A stretch of 64,000 nucleotides of DNA, from the NCBI RefSeq assembly GCF_002205675.1, contig NZ_NISK01000003.1:496001-560000 (forward strand), in the 5' to 3' direction. How positions within the stretch are numbered: the stretch's first letter is position 1; every line of letters begins with the position of its first letter. This document shows positions 43,668 through 53,800 of this stretch, in pieces. Both the position numbers and the translations under genes were made by a program. Under the pieces are notes generated by a model. It made no database searches. It worked only from the letters and a program-made list of their open reading frames with translations, and was not told the origin of the DNA. Origin of the DNA: Sphingopyxis bauzanensis (GTDB lineage Bacteria > Pseudomonadota > Alphaproteobacteria > Sphingomonadales > Sphingomonadaceae).

Positions 43668-44597
43668 ATGACGGGCTTTCAGGATTTCGCTGGCGATCTG
43701 GCTTTCCCCGAGGGGCCGGTGGCGCTTGCCGACGGCAGTCTTCTTGTGGTCGAAATTCGCGGCCAATGCCTGACGCGCCTCGCCGCCGATGGAAGCCGTC
43801 GCGTCGTCGCGTCGCTTCCGGGCGGCCCCAATGGTGCCGCGGTCGGCCCCGATGGCGCCATCTATGTCTGCAACAATGGCGGTTTCGAATTTGGCGACGT
43901 CGATGCCTATGGGATCAACATCCCGGTGGGTCCTGCCGCCGCCTATGCGGGCGGGTCGATCCAGAGAGTCGATCCGGCGACCGGCGAGGTGACGACGCTC
44001 TACATCGAAGCCGATGGGGTCGCGCTGCGCGGGCCGAACGATCTCGTGTTCGACGACGAGGGCGGTTTCTGGTTCACCGACCACGGCAAATCTTTTCACC
44101 GCCAGCGCGACCGGGTCGGGGTGTTTTACGCCAAGGCTGACGGCAGCTTCATTCGCGAGGCGATCTTTCCACTGGAAAACCCCAATGGCATCGGCCTGTC
44201 ACCTGACGGCCGCACCCTTTATGTGGCGGAAACCTATACCTGCCAGCTGTGGGCGTTCGACATCGCCGGGCCGGGCGAGATTGCACCGCATCCCAATCTG
44301 TTCGGGCACGGTGGCCGCTTCCTCTACCGCCCCGCCGGCTTTCGCTTTTTCGACAGCCTGGCAGTCGAGGAATGCGGCAATATCTGCGTAGGGACGATTG
44401 GTGAGCCCGGAATATCGGTCATTTCTCCGGGGGGCGAGCTGGTCGATTTCGTACCGACCCCCGACCTCTTCACGACCAACATATGTTTCGGCGGCGACGA
44501 TATGCGAACCGCCTATATCACCCTGTCGGGAACCGGCCGCATCGCCGTGATGCGCTGGCCGCGGCCCGGCCTGCAGTTGAACCGCTCTGGCTGGTGA
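43668..44597 (+). CDS. SMP-30/gluconolactonase-like lactonase
   Basis: A 309-residue six-bladed beta-propeller of the SMP-30 family: LAFPEGPVALADGSLLVVE with the metal-binding Glu, GGPNGAAVGPDGAIYVCNN, GPNDLVFDDEGGFWFTDHG and NPNGIGLSPDGRTLYVAET provide the Asn/Asp ligands. Such enzymes open lactone rings with Ca or Zn. No signal peptide is present, so it works in the cytoplasm. It begins 2 bases after the ligase stop (AAGGAGG ahead). Opening a lactone would give the hydroxy acid for that ligase. Confidence 0.88.
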   Translation: MTGFQDFAGDLAFPEGPVALADGSLLVVEIRGQCLTRLAADGSRRVVASLPGGPNGAAVGPDGAIYVCNNGGFEFGDVDAYGINIPVGPAAAYAGGSIQRVDPATGEVTTLYIEADGVALRGPNDLVFDDEGGFWFTDHGKSFHRQRDRVGVFYAKADGSFIREAIFPLENPNGIGLSPDGRTLYVAETYTCQLWAFDIAGPGEIAPHPNLFGHGGRFLYRPAGFRFFDSLAVEECGNICVGTIGEPGISVISPGGELVDFVPTPDLFTTNICFGGDDMRTAYITLSGTGRIAVMRWPRPGLQLNRSGW

Positions 44598-44603
44598 CGC
44601 CGC

Positions 44604-45512
44604 TCAGGCAAATCGCGCGAGCCCCTCGCTCATCCAGTTGCGGAACTTGATGGCGTCGGGCCGACGCTGGACCGCTTCGTCGGCGAAGACGAGATAATAG
44701 TCGATGCCAAGCGGCGCCTGGAAAGCGCCGATCTGGACGAGGCGCCCCTGTTCGATCAGGCGATGCGCAAGGATCGGCGCGACGATCGCGACACCCAGCC
44801 CCGCCGCAGCCGCCTCGAACATCAGGAACTGTGCTTCATAATAGGTTGGCGGCGCGAGCGGCGGGCCTTCATATTTCATATTGCGGAGCCAGCGTTCCCA
44901 CAGGCCTTCGGGACGGTAGATCGCCAGACGGTCGATCCGGACGAGGTCCGACAGGCCGGTCGGCAACGGATCGCCCGACGCGAGCGCAGGCGCCGACGCC
45001 AAGATGCCGTTGATCGGGACGAGACGGATCGCGGGCATCAATCCGATATCGCCGGGCCCGACGTAGATAGCGATATCGGCGTGGCCGCGGCGCAGATCGT
45101 CGATGTCGCGCCCGATCCTGAGTTCAAGGTTCACGTCCGGATGCTTCTGCCGGAAATCGGTCAGGTTGGGGATCAGCCAGCCGAGGGCGAAGGATTGCGG
45201 CACCACGACGCGCAGCGCCATGCCGCCGCGCTCCGCCTGCAAATCGACCGTGGCACGGCGGATCGAATCGATCGCCGGCTCGATCGTCCGCAGATAGCGC
45301 TCGCCGGTCCGCGACAGCGTGACCGTGCCCTTGTTGCGGACGAACAAGGCGACGCCCACAAAGGCCTCCAGCGCCTGAATGCGCCGCGAAAAGGCAGACG
45401 GACTGAGTGCAAGCCGGTCCGCCGCGTCGCGAAAGCTGGCCGAACGCGTCGCAAGGATGAAGGCTTCGATTGCCTCGAGCGGAGGTGCCTGACGTCGGAT
45501 GGTTCTGCTCAA
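44604..45512 (-). CDS. LysR-family transcriptional regulator (GcvA-like)
   Basis: A 302-residue regulator. The winged helix at about 10-70 reads PPLEAIEAFILATRSASFRDAADRLALSPSAFSRRIQALE, and an effector-binding domain of the periplasmic-binding type follows. It most likely starts at TTG 45512 behind AAGGTAGG; no in-frame ATG is nearby. It lies behind the acyl-CoA dehydrogenase gene (52-bp gap) on the same strand and meets the lactonase gene tail-to-tail. It probably controls the surrounding catabolic genes in response to a pathway intermediate. Confidence 0.88.
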   Translation of the reverse strand: MSRTIRRQAPPLEAIEAFILATRSASFRDAADRLALSPSAFSRRIQALEAFVGVALFVRNKGTVTLSRTGERYLRTIEPAIDSIRRATVDLQAERGGMALRVVVPQSFALGWLIPNLTDFRQKHPDVNLELRIGRDIDDLRRGHADIAIYVGPGDIGLMPAIRLVPINGILASAPALASGDPLPTGLSDLVRIDRLAIYRPEGLWERWLRNMKYEGPPLAPPTYYEAQFLMFEAAAAGLGVAIVAPILAHRLIEQGRLVQIGAFQAPLGIDYYLVFADEAVQRRPDAIKFRNWMSEGLARFA

Positions 45513-45564
45513 GCCTCCCTACCTTCCATCTACACCAGCGGGATCGCCGCGTGAAGCCGGCGCC

Positions 45565-46881
45565 TCAACAGCCGAGCGCCCATTTCTCGATCCGCTCATA
45601 ATCGCGGCCCTGCGCGACCATGACATCGCCTTCGCCGGCGGTTGCGGCAGGGTCGGCGGCGGCGTGCCGCGCCAGTTCAAGGCGCGCGAGCTGGTTCGAA
45701 TGCACCTCGTCCGGACCATCGGCGACCTGCGTCGTGCGCGCATAGACATAGGCCATGGTCAGCACGGTATCGGCAAAGCCACCGCCGCCGAATGCCTGGA
45801 TCGCCAAATCGACGATTTCCGCTGCCATGCGCGGAACGATGATCTTGATCATCGCGATCTCGGCGCGCGCCGCCTTGTTGCCGGCGACGTCCATCATCCA
45901 CGCTGCTTTCAGCGTCATCAGACGCGCCTGTTCGATACGGCAGCGCGCCTCGGCAATACGGAAGCGCCACAGCGACTGGTCGGCGATAACCTCGCCGAAC
46001 GTCGTGCGCTCCGACAGGCGGCGGCACAGGCGCTCCAGCGCGCGGTCGGCCACGCCGATCAGGCGCATGCAGTGATGGATGCGCCCCGGCCCCAGGCGGC
46101 CCTGTGCGATCTCGAACCCGCGGCCTTCGCCGAGCAGCATGTTTTCCGCGGGCACGCGGACATCGTCGAAGATCGTTTCCATATGCCCGTGCGGCGCGTC
46201 GCTGATCCCGAAAATCGGCAGATAGCGGCGAATATGGACGCCGGGGGTGTTGGTGGGCACCAAGATCATCGACTGGCGCGCGTGCCGGTTCGGATTGTCG
46301 GGATCATTCTGACCCATTACGATCATGATCTCGCAGCGCGGATCGCCTGCGCCCGACGTCCACCATTTGCGGCCGCTGATCACATATTCGTCGCCGTCGC
46401 GGCGGATGCGCGTCCCGATGTTCGTTGCGTCCGACGACGCAACATTTGGCTCGGTCATAGCAAAGGCTGATCGGATTGTGCCGTCGAGCAGCGGACGTAA
46501 CCACCGGTCTTGCTGCGCGGGCGTCCCATAGCGGACGAGTACTTCCATATTGCCCGTATTGGGCGCATCGCAATTGAAGATTTCGGGCGCCCAATAAGAC
46601 CGGCCCATGATCTCGGCCAGCGGCGCGTAATCGAGATTGCCTAGGTTCGCACCCAGTTCGCTATCCGGCAGGAACAGGTTCCACAGCCCGGCGCTGCGCG
46701 CCTTGACCTTTAATTCCTCTAATATTTCCAGCGGCTGCCATTGACGAAAATCATCAGGTTGCGCGAAAACCTGATCATAGATCGTGCGCTCGTTGGGATA
46801 GACGTGTTTCTCCATGAAGGATTGCAACCCTTCCAGCAGCGCTTTGCAACGGTCGGAATATTCGAAGTTCATGGATGTCAT
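45565..46881 (-). CDS. Acyl-CoA dehydrogenase (ACAD10/11-like)
   Basis: A 438-residue flavoprotein. Family signatures are [40 protein letters not shown] in the middle, [15 protein letters not shown] and, near the C-terminus, [33 protein letters not shown]. The opening [26 protein letters not shown] resembles the ACAD10/11 branch. Its start overlaps the stop of a phosphotransferase-type kinase gene (ATGA). In human ACAD10/11 the same kinase and dehydrogenase domains are fused and act on 4-hydroxy acids, which suggests the same chemistry here. Confidence 0.9.
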   Translation of the reverse strand: MTSMNFEYSDRCKALLEGLQSFMEKHVYPNERTIYDQVFAQPDDFRQWQPLEILEELKVKARSAGLWNLFLPDSELGANLGNLDYAPLAEIMGRSYWAPEIFNCDAPNTGNMEVLVRYGTPAQQDRWLRPLLDGTIRSAFAMTEPNVASSDATNIGTRIRRDGDEYVISGRKWWTSGAGDPRCEIMIVMGQNDPDNPNRHARQSMILVPTNTPGVHIRRYLPIFGISDAPHGHMETIFDDVRVPAENMLLGEGRGFEIAQGRLGPGRIHHCMRLIGVADRALERLCRRLSERTTFGEVIADQSLWRFRIAEARCRIEQARLMTLKAAWMMDVAGNKAARAEIAMIKIIVPRMAAEIVDLAIQAFGGGGFADTVLTMAYVYARTTQVADGPDEVHSNQLARLELARHAAADPAATAGEGDVMVAQGRDYERIEKWALGC

Positions 46882-47927
46882 CCTTTGCTAGTGAGGGGAA
46901 CGGTACTGCCCAGAACCGCCAATCCGATTTCGGCAATTTCGTCGAGTTGGCGGTCATGATGAGCCGTGAGGGCGCCAGCGGTCTGGCGGTGGAAAACCCC
47001 GTGGGCGATGGCTGCCGTGCGATAAAGCGCGAAGGCGCGATAGGCAGGCCAGCCGGATGGCAGAGGCTGACCGGTCGCGCGACAATAGCGGCTTGCGAGG
47101 GTTTCGCGGTCGGGAACGCCGCTGTCCCGCCGGTGCTTTTCGGATAGGCCGCGCAGGATCAAGCCGTCGCGGGGCAGATCGAACGGCAACAGAAAATAGG
47201 CAAGGTCGGCGAACGGATCGCCCAGCGTCGAAAGCTCCCAGTCGAGGACTGCGGAGATTGCTCCTTCCGATTGCAACAAATTCCCGAAGCGATAGTCGCC
47301 ATGCACGACACTGGTTCGCATCTGGTGCGGCAACGTTCGCGAAAGCACGCTGCCCAATTCGAGCAGCGCGGACGGCACGCTGCCGTCGCTCGCCATCTGG
47401 CCAGACCAGCGGGTCAACTGCCGCGCATTATAGTCGCCTTGCCCGCCAAAGCCGGCCAGCCCGATCGCATCGGGCGACAGCTTGTGCAGGCTTGCCAATA
47501 TATCAATTGCCTGATGATAGGCCCGCGTGCGCAGCGAAATGAGAAGGTCCGGCAGCGCGGGGTCTTCGATCGCTTCGCCGTCCACCAGCGTCATCACATA
47601 GAAAGGTGCACCAAAATAGGAGGCGTCGGCGACGTGCAGCAGGACGCGGGGGACCGGTACCTCCGATCCTTCGAGTGCCTGCAGGACTCGTACTTCGCGG
47701 TCGATCCGGTGCGCGGAAGGTGAGCTAGCCGCGGCGGGACGGCTGCGAAGCACGAAGCACTGGCCCTGCCCGTGCAGCCGAAAGGTTGGGTTCGAGCGTC
47801 CGCCGGTCAATGCCCTGATCGTTAGCGGTCCGCGCAGCCCCTCGACGCAGGTTTCGAGCAGTTCGGTCAGCCGTGTGCCGAGTTTGCGCGGCATTGAATT
47901 TGCTGACCTTTCCACCTGCTGAACCAT
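46878..47927 (-). CDS. Aminoglycoside-phosphotransferase-fold kinase (ACAD11/LvaA-like)
   Basis: A 349-residue kinase with the APH/choline-kinase fold: GGRSNPTF at about 42-49 (nucleotide loop), HGDYRFGN at 209-216 (Brenner catalytic motif) and AVLDWE at about 226-231 (metal Asp). ATG at 47927 follows AAGGGA. It overlaps the acyl-CoA dehydrogenase by four bases. This pair is the split form of ACAD10/11 and of LvaA-LvaC in Pseudomonas levulinate degradation, where the kinase phosphorylates the 4-hydroxyl of a 4-hydroxyacyl-CoA. It is therefore probably a catabolic kinase and not a resistance gene. Confidence 0.87.
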   Translation of the reverse strand: MVQQVERSANSMPRKLGTRLTELLETCVEGLRGPLTIRALTGGRSNPTFRLHGQGQCFVLRSRPAAASSPSAHRIDREVRVLQALEGSEVPVPRVLLHVADASYFGAPFYVMTLVDGEAIEDPALPDLLISLRTRAYHQAIDILASLHKLSPDAIGLAGFGGQGDYNARQLTRWSGQMASDGSVPSALLELGSVLSRTLPHQMRTSVVHGDYRFGNLLQSEGAISAVLDWELSTLGDPFADLAYFLLPFDLPRDGLILRGLSEKHRRDSGVPDRETLASRYCRATGQPLPSGWPAYRAFALYRTAAIAHGVFHRQTAGALTAHHDRQLDEIAEIGLAVLGSTVPLTSKG

Positions 47928-48025
47928 CCGGATTTCCCTTCCGGACGATCCGTAAGCGCAATGCGCCTGGCGCCGGTATCGCGAACTTCCCAACGCGCGT
48001 TGCGTAACGGGCAACGGCTGATCCG

Positions 48026-49327
48026 CTAATCCGAGCGGTCGAGATCGGCGGCGAGATGGCGGGCGGCGAGCAAATAGTGGCATGCGCCCCATAAGTAGAG
48101 CGTGGCGATCAGGCTCAGCGCCACGCGTAAACCCGCCGCGGCCGCATCGGCTGTACCGTCCGCCTGGATGGAGGCGAAATGGTCGCTGAGCCAACCTGTC
48201 AACGGCGGTCCGATACCCAGCCCGACCAGGTTGACCGTAAGCAGGACGAGCGCGCTTGCGGTGGCGCGCATACGCGTTCCGGCGAGCGATTGAACTAGCG
48301 CATAGGTCGGGCCGAGATAAAGGAACTGCGCCACGCCCGACACAGTGAGCAGCAGGACGACGACGATCCATTCGCCCTGCATGTACGCCGTTATCGACAG
48401 CGGCGTTGCCAGCATCAGGCCGGCCGCCGGGATCCACGCTCCAAACCGCCGGTCGCGCCGCATCGCCCGGTCGACCAGCACGCCGCCCAGGAGCGTGCCG
48501 ACGCCTGCCGCAAGCCCCGAGACGATCCCGGTCGCCGATCCGGCGGCAGCGAGTCCCATGTCGAACTGCCGCATCAGGAACGGCGCGGTAAACGCCAGAA
48601 TGCCATATCCCGCCGTCGAAGCGACGGTAATCCCGGCCGTCAGATGGACGAAGCTGCGGCGCGATGCGAGATAGGCGATGGCCTGGCCGAGCGAGGGCGG
48701 CGGCATCGCCGCAGCGCGGTCGGTAGCCGCCGCAACCGAGCGCGGATCCTTGATGACGACAAGCACGATGACCGCCAGGATCAGGCCGGGCGCGCCCACC
48801 AGCATGAACGCGGCGCGCCAGCCTAGTGCCTCACCGATTGCGCCGCCCGCAACAGCGCCGAACAATATGCCCAGCGGGACGCCAAGCGAATAGATGGAGA
48901 TGGCGGTTGCCCGGCGTTCGGGCGGAAAAATCTCCGACAACAGCGCATGCGCGGGCGGTGTCCCGCCCGCTTCGCCGATGCCGACCCCGACCCGGCACAG
49001 GAAGAGCTGCAGGAAATTGGTAGCAAAGCCGCACAACATCGTCATCAGCGACCAGGTCACCAGCGCGATAGCGATGATCCGCGGCCGGTCGACCCGCTCG
49101 GCGATGCGTGCGATCGGCACTCCGAGGGTCGAATAGAAAAGCGCAAAGGCAGTGCCGGAAATCAGGCCCAGCTGAGTGTCGCTCAGCCCCAGTTCCTGCT
49201 TGAGCGGTTCCTGAAGTATCGAGACGATGGTCCGGTCGATGAAGTTGAAGCAATAGACCGCGAGCAGAATAGCAAGCGCCAGCCGGGGATCGGCAGCGTG
49301 GCGCGGTATGATCATGCGTCGCGCCAT
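48026..49327 (-). CDS. MFS transporter (spinster-like)
   Basis: A 433-residue membrane protein with about 12 hydrophobic segments. It shows NFIDRTIVSILQEPLKQELGLSDTQLGLISGTAFALFYSTLGVPIARIAER and GVGIGEAGGTPPAHALLSEIFPPERRATAISIYSLG, signatures of the MFS branch that carries organic acids and lipids in sphingomonads. Two starts are possible: 49327 and 49315, the latter in ATGA overlap with the enoyl-CoA hydratase stop, as with other pairs in this cluster. It probably moves the pathway substrate or product across the inner membrane. Confidence 0.9.
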   Translation of the reverse strand: MARRMIIPRHAADPRLALAILLAVYCFNFIDRTIVSILQEPLKQELGLSDTQLGLISGTAFALFYSTLGVPIARIAERVDRPRIIAIALVTWSLMTMLCGFATNFLQLFLCRVGVGIGEAGGTPPAHALLSEIFPPERRATAISIYSLGVPLGILFGAVAGGAIGEALGWRAAFMLVGAPGLILAVIVLVVIKDPRSVAAATDRAAAMPPPSLGQAIAYLASRRSFVHLTAGITVASTAGYGILAFTAPFLMRQFDMGLAAAGSATGIVSGLAAGVGTLLGGVLVDRAMRRDRRFGAWIPAAGLMLATPLSITAYMQGEWIVVVLLLTVSGVAQFLYLGPTYALVQSLAGTRMRATASALVLLTVNLVGLGIGPPLTGWLSDHFASIQADGTADAAAAGLRVALSLIATLYLWGACHYLLAARHLAADLDRSD

Positions 49328-50169
49328 ATGGCCGGACGGCGATCAAAAAAAGCAGCCATCGCTTCGTGAAAATCCTCCGTCCGCGCGCACAGAACTTGGT
49401 TCCGATCTTCCATCGCGATCACTGCCTCGATCGAGGTAGCGTCGACCGCGTGACGAAGCGCCTCCTTCGACAATCGCAGCGCGATCGGCGCCACCTTTAG
49501 CAGGCAGTCGGCCATGGTTCGTCCGGCTTCATCGAGCCCGTCCGCGTCTTCGACCAGACGCGATAACAGCCCAAGCGCATAAGCGCGTTCCGCATCGATG
49601 AATTCTCCGGTCAGAATGAGCAGGGATGCGACCGAAACGCCGACCAGACGCGGTAACAAATAGCTGACGCCGATGTCGCAGCCGCCCAGTCCGACGTTTA
49701 CGAAGGCGCAGTTCATTTGGGCGCTGCTGGCGGCGATGCGAATATCGGCGGCCAGCGCCAGCGCAAATCCCGCGCCGCATACGGCGCCGTGAAGCTGGGC
49801 GATAATCGGCTGCGGGCATCGGCGCATTTCCAGGATGAATTCGCGGTTCGCGCTCTGGATGGAGAGTTCAGCGCGAACGCCCGCATTGCCAAACCGTTGA
49901 TCGGGGGCAGCTTCGCTCGAAGCCTTCAAGTCTACGCCCGCGCAAAAAGCGCGGCCAGCCCCGCGCATCACGATCACGCGCACTTGATCGTCGTCACGTT
50001 TTTCCCGGAAATATCGGGTCAAATCTAGCGCCATCGCTGGATCGATCGCATTCAGCCGGTCGGGCCTGTCGAGCGTCAGTATTTCCAGCGCGCCAGATCG
50101 CTCCAGCTGAAACCCGGCATAGGTGCGCGAGACACTTGGCATTGTTCCATATTCCATGTCGGCTAGCAT
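49312..50169 (-). CDS. Enoyl-CoA hydratase/isomerase family protein
   Basis: A 285-residue crotonase-fold enzyme: LTLDRPDRLNAIDPAM, the oxyanion-hole segment RAFCAGVDLKA, IAQLHGAVCGAGFALALAADIRIA and FVNVGLGGCDIGVSYLLPRLVG. It hydrates or isomerises enoyl-CoA. The two catalytic Glu of classical hydratases are not both obvious (Gly-Cys-Asp at the second position), so isomerase, hydrolase or dehydratase chemistry is possible. Starts at 50169, 50157 or 50142 are all possible; none has a strong ribosome binding site. It is the first gene of the minus-strand catabolic operon. Confidence 0.87.
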   Translation of the reverse strand: MLADMEYGTMPSVSRTYAGFQLERSGALEILTLDRPDRLNAIDPAMALDLTRYFREKRDDDQVRVIVMRGAGRAFCAGVDLKASSEAAPDQRFGNAGVRAELSIQSANREFILEMRRCPQPIIAQLHGAVCGAGFALALAADIRIAASSAQMNCAFVNVGLGGCDIGVSYLLPRLVGVSVASLLILTGEFIDAERAYALGLLSRLVEDADGLDEAGRTMADCLLKVAPIALRLSKEALRHAVDATSIEAVIAMEDRNQVLCARTEDFHEAMAAFFDRRPAIWRDA

Positions 50170-50884
50170 ATCCGCCGACCCCGAATTCTCGACTCCTCAG
50201 TCCGCAATGCCTATTGTGTCTGGCGCAAGCGACCCGTCGTCACCCCGCGATGTCATCTTTCACCTGTATGCTCCCCAAAACCGGTCGGTCTGCAACCGGC
50301 CAGAATCGGCCATGGGAGCTCGTCCGATTGGTGTTGTCGAGCGTTCGGAATATGGTAAAGTTTGGTCATTCTTGCCGCATTTGGAACTCGAACCGTTACA
50401 TTAAAATTTTTTGTGGGTCACGAAGTGGGTCATATTGAAAACCAAATCTGATTTTCTTTATTCGATCAATTTCTTAAAGCCAAAAATCGAGTCCTCTTCT
50501 GGCACCAGCTACTCAAAGCACTGAAAACGCTGGGGGATCGTCGCAAAGACGGTCCCCAGATAGCGTTCGCTACGAGAAACTGCTACGGGAAGATAGCGGA
50601 TCGTCGCGCGGAAAGTCCCGTAAACCGGCCGCTTTTGAGAGCCGTTTTTGTGACGGTAAACTGCCAAGGGATTTGTCCCGCTTGCACGCCGCTTAACACC
50701 AACCTCAAGACGAAGCCCACACTCCGCTAATTTACACCGCGAGTTGTGGCGAATGTTCTGACGACGGACAGGCAAACCATCATGAGGCTCTGACCTCGAA
50801 AAGGACCATGACCCTGACGGTTCGCCATTCCTGAGCTTGACAGCTAGCCGCAATTAAAGGGCCTATTGACAACTCAGGAGGGGT
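50170..50884. other. Gene-free stretch with a tRNA-end-like sequence
   Basis: About 715 bp with no gene that I can support. The left part precedes the hydratase gene and may hold its promoter. It contains an AT-rich patch (about 50395-50480) unlike the neighbourhood and a tRNA-3'-end-like sequence at 50487-50510. The remaining sequence up to the helicase stop looks like decayed mobile DNA. Confidence 0.45.
50487..50510 (+). other. tRNA 3'-end-like sequence (possible old attachment site)
   Basis: TCGAGTCCT, five other bases, then GGCACCAGCT. The 3' end and flank of tRNA-Thr (minus strand, 55945-55980) reads TCGAGTCCT, six bases, GGCACCAGCT. No full tRNA is present here. The two copies are in inverted orientation. 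Confidence 0.35.
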
Positions 50885-53800
50885 TCACATACCGAGAGGC
50901 GCGAACAAATCCTGCAAGGTCGTCTCGTCCAATAGCGTTTGGGCCGCATCATTTTCAGCTTCGAAAAGGGCGTCTGCAAGGGCCTGCTTGCGCTGCTGCA
51001 TGTCCAGAATTCTTTCCTCCACTGTGCCAGCTGCCACAAGCCGATGTACAAAGACCGGCTTGCTCTGGCCAATGCGATGAGCCCGGTCCATGGCCTGGCG
51101 TTCGACCGCCGGGTTCCACCAGGGATCATAGAGGATCACGGTATCTGCTTCAGTCAGCGTCAGTCCGACCCCGCCCGCCTTGAGGCTGAGAAGGAAGACC
51201 TGCGCATCTCCATTTGCGAACGCATCAAGCACCGAGGCGCGGTTCCTGGTCTGTCCGGTCAACGACAGGTAGGCGATTCCTGCCTCGGTCAGGTCGCGCT
51301 CGATCAGATGCAGCATTTCCACGAATTGCGAGAAGACCAGAACGCGGCGCCCTTCGGCGACCAGCTCACCCACAAGCTCGCGCAGCCTTGCGCGCTTCGC
51401 GCTATCGGTCACGGATTGTGCGGCCTCGGTCTTGACCAATGCCGGGTCGCAGCAGACCTGCCGCAGTTTCAGGAGTGCGTCGAGAACTGTTATCCGGGAA
51501 GCTGCCAGTCCCTTCGTGCTTATGGCCTCGCGCACGCGGGCATCCATGATGGAACGCACTGTTTCGTAAAGTGCTTGCTGCGGCTTGGGCAGCTCCACCC
51601 GCTCGAGTATCTCGGTCTTGGGTGGCAGTTCTGCTGCGACCTGTTCCTTGGTTCGGCGCAACAGGAACGGTCGCAAGCGTCGATTGAGGCGGGATTGCGC
51701 GCTGGCATCTCCATGCTTTTCAATGGGGGTTCGGAAAAGCGTCTGAAAGCGCTTGCGATCTCCCAGTAGCCCCGGGTTGACCCAATCCATGAGTGTCCAA
51801 AGATCCTGAAGCGAGTTTTCGAGGGGTGTGCCGGTAAGTGCAAGACGCCCGCCGGCAGGGATATCACGCAAGGTCTTGGCCATTTGCGAGGCTGGGTTCT
51901 TGAGGGTCTGTGCCTCGTCGAGAATGACCAAGGGCCAATCGTGTGCAGCCAGCCAATCGCGATCACGCGCAAGCAATGGATAGGTTGTGACCACTAGATC
52001 GGCTTGCAAGGCCGCCTCGCGGTAACCGGCACGGTCATTGCCGTGCACGATCACCAGACTCAGGTCGGGCGTGAATTTTGCGGCCTGACCTCGCCAACTG
52101 TGTACCAGACTGGTCGGTACAATCAGCAGGACGGGGCCTCGCGCTTCGGTTTCGCGCCTTGCTTGCAGGAGCGCAAGCGTCTGTACCGTTTTGCCAAGCC
52201 CCATGTCATCGGCAAGCACGCCTCCGAAGCCAGCCTGAAGCAGCGTTGCCATCCAAGCAGTGCCATAAGCCTGATAGTCGCGCAGCTGCGCTTTCAGTCC
52301 AGCAGGCGGTGCGAAACTTTCGACCTTCGCGAGAGCCTGGAGGCTTCGCGCCAATGGCAGAATTCCAACTCTGTCGGAAAAGGTCACGTCGCTGCCTGCC
52401 AGGGCTTCTTCAGCCAGCCGGACCAGACCGGCATCCGATGGGTGCATCGCACCCAATTCGACATGATGCGAAAGGAACATGTGCAGCAGAGGCGCAAGCG
52501 GACTGAGGTCCACCGCGACATAGCCTTGCTTGCCACGATCAAGGTAAACCGGCTGGCTGGCCAGGTGCTGTGCCAGCTCTTCCACACCCGGCACATTGTC
52601 CCAGTCCTGGCGAAACTGTTCCAGAAATGCGGCAATCAAAGGCGCAACATCTACGGCTTTGCCGCCGATCTCGGCCTGAAATCCAAGGGAGAACCAGTCA
52701 TTTCCCTGAAATGCCTCGCCCGGCGCATTCTGTGTCGCGATCGACAGCGAGGCTGTTTCCTCACTGAGGCGGAAAGGCCATTTGCGACCCTCAACAATAT
52801 CCCACCCCTCCCGGCGCAATGCCGGTACCACCTGGAATGCGAAACCAATTGCATCATCGAGGCGCGAAACCTCCATCAGACTGGTGCTCAGCTCGCCATC
52901 GGCAAAGACCAGGTCACACTCCATCATGCGTTCGCTTGGCCAATGTAGTTCGAGCTCTTCCACCGGAATCGCACCGGCTTCCATGAGCCGCAGCAGGCAG
53001 GAATCTTCCCATTCATAATCACGAAGCAGAGTGACCACCTCACCATCATGCACGATGCGCGGATCGGGGCCATGCGCGGAAACCTCTTGTCCCTCGTAGA
53101 CGAACCCCATGGTGATGGTTGGCAGTTGCAGTGAACCGCCCCACCGATACGAATTCTCCCGTGCTGTTTCCGCCCCGAGGATCAGCTGAGCATGGCGGGT
53201 CGTCGGTGGGCGCGTCATATGGCGGATGGTGCGCGGGCGCGGTAAGGCGAGGCCAGCCATACGATCAGGTAGTGCAGCGCGGAACATCTCTGCGTTATCA
53301 GCTGAAACCAGAGGCGCTGTTTCGACCAGCCGCAACACCTCCAGTTTCACTGGCTGAGCGAGCGCACCGATGCGGCCTGCATTGATATCAATCCAGAATG
53401 TGGCGCCTTCGAGACCCCGCAATTGTAGCGCCGCACCCGACCCATCCACAAAACCGAGCTGCTGATCGCCGTCCATCACGATACGCCAGCCCAGCCCGAC
53501 ATTGGGCCGGGTGTCAGACCAGGCGAGACGCGCCTCTGGAAGCGCTTCATGGAGCAATCGGTCTGTTTCACATAGCCGTTGAATCAGGCTAATGGCCTGC
53601 TCGTCTTTGGGGTGCAAAAGGTCTGCCAAACCGGAACCATAGCCATAGCGCGCGTCCCAAATTCTCGCCTGCGCCAGCGCCGCAAGCAATTCGAGATCGA
53701 CCGGACGGATGAAATTGGGAACCGCATTGCCGCGAATGGCACTGAGAACATCATAACGGCGCATGCTCTTGTTCAGCGTATCTCCTGCCGCCGCCGTCCG

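Noticed and set aside
46878..47927. Aminoglycoside resistance gene
   Set aside because: The APH fold is shared by many kinases. Overlap with an acyl-CoA dehydrogenase and the catabolic context point to an ACAD11/LvaA-like metabolic kinase.
48026..48437. Extension of the kinase gene upstream to 48437
   Set aside because: The extra residues are Arg/Gly/Pro-rich antisense-type sequence inside the MFS gene; ATG at 47927 has a good ribosome binding site and the family start.
50300..50516. Possible complete tRNA or tmRNA ending at GGCACCA
   Set aside because: GCCAGAA about 200 bp upstream could pair with the end, but no D-arm, anticodon stem or mRNA-like domain is present in between.
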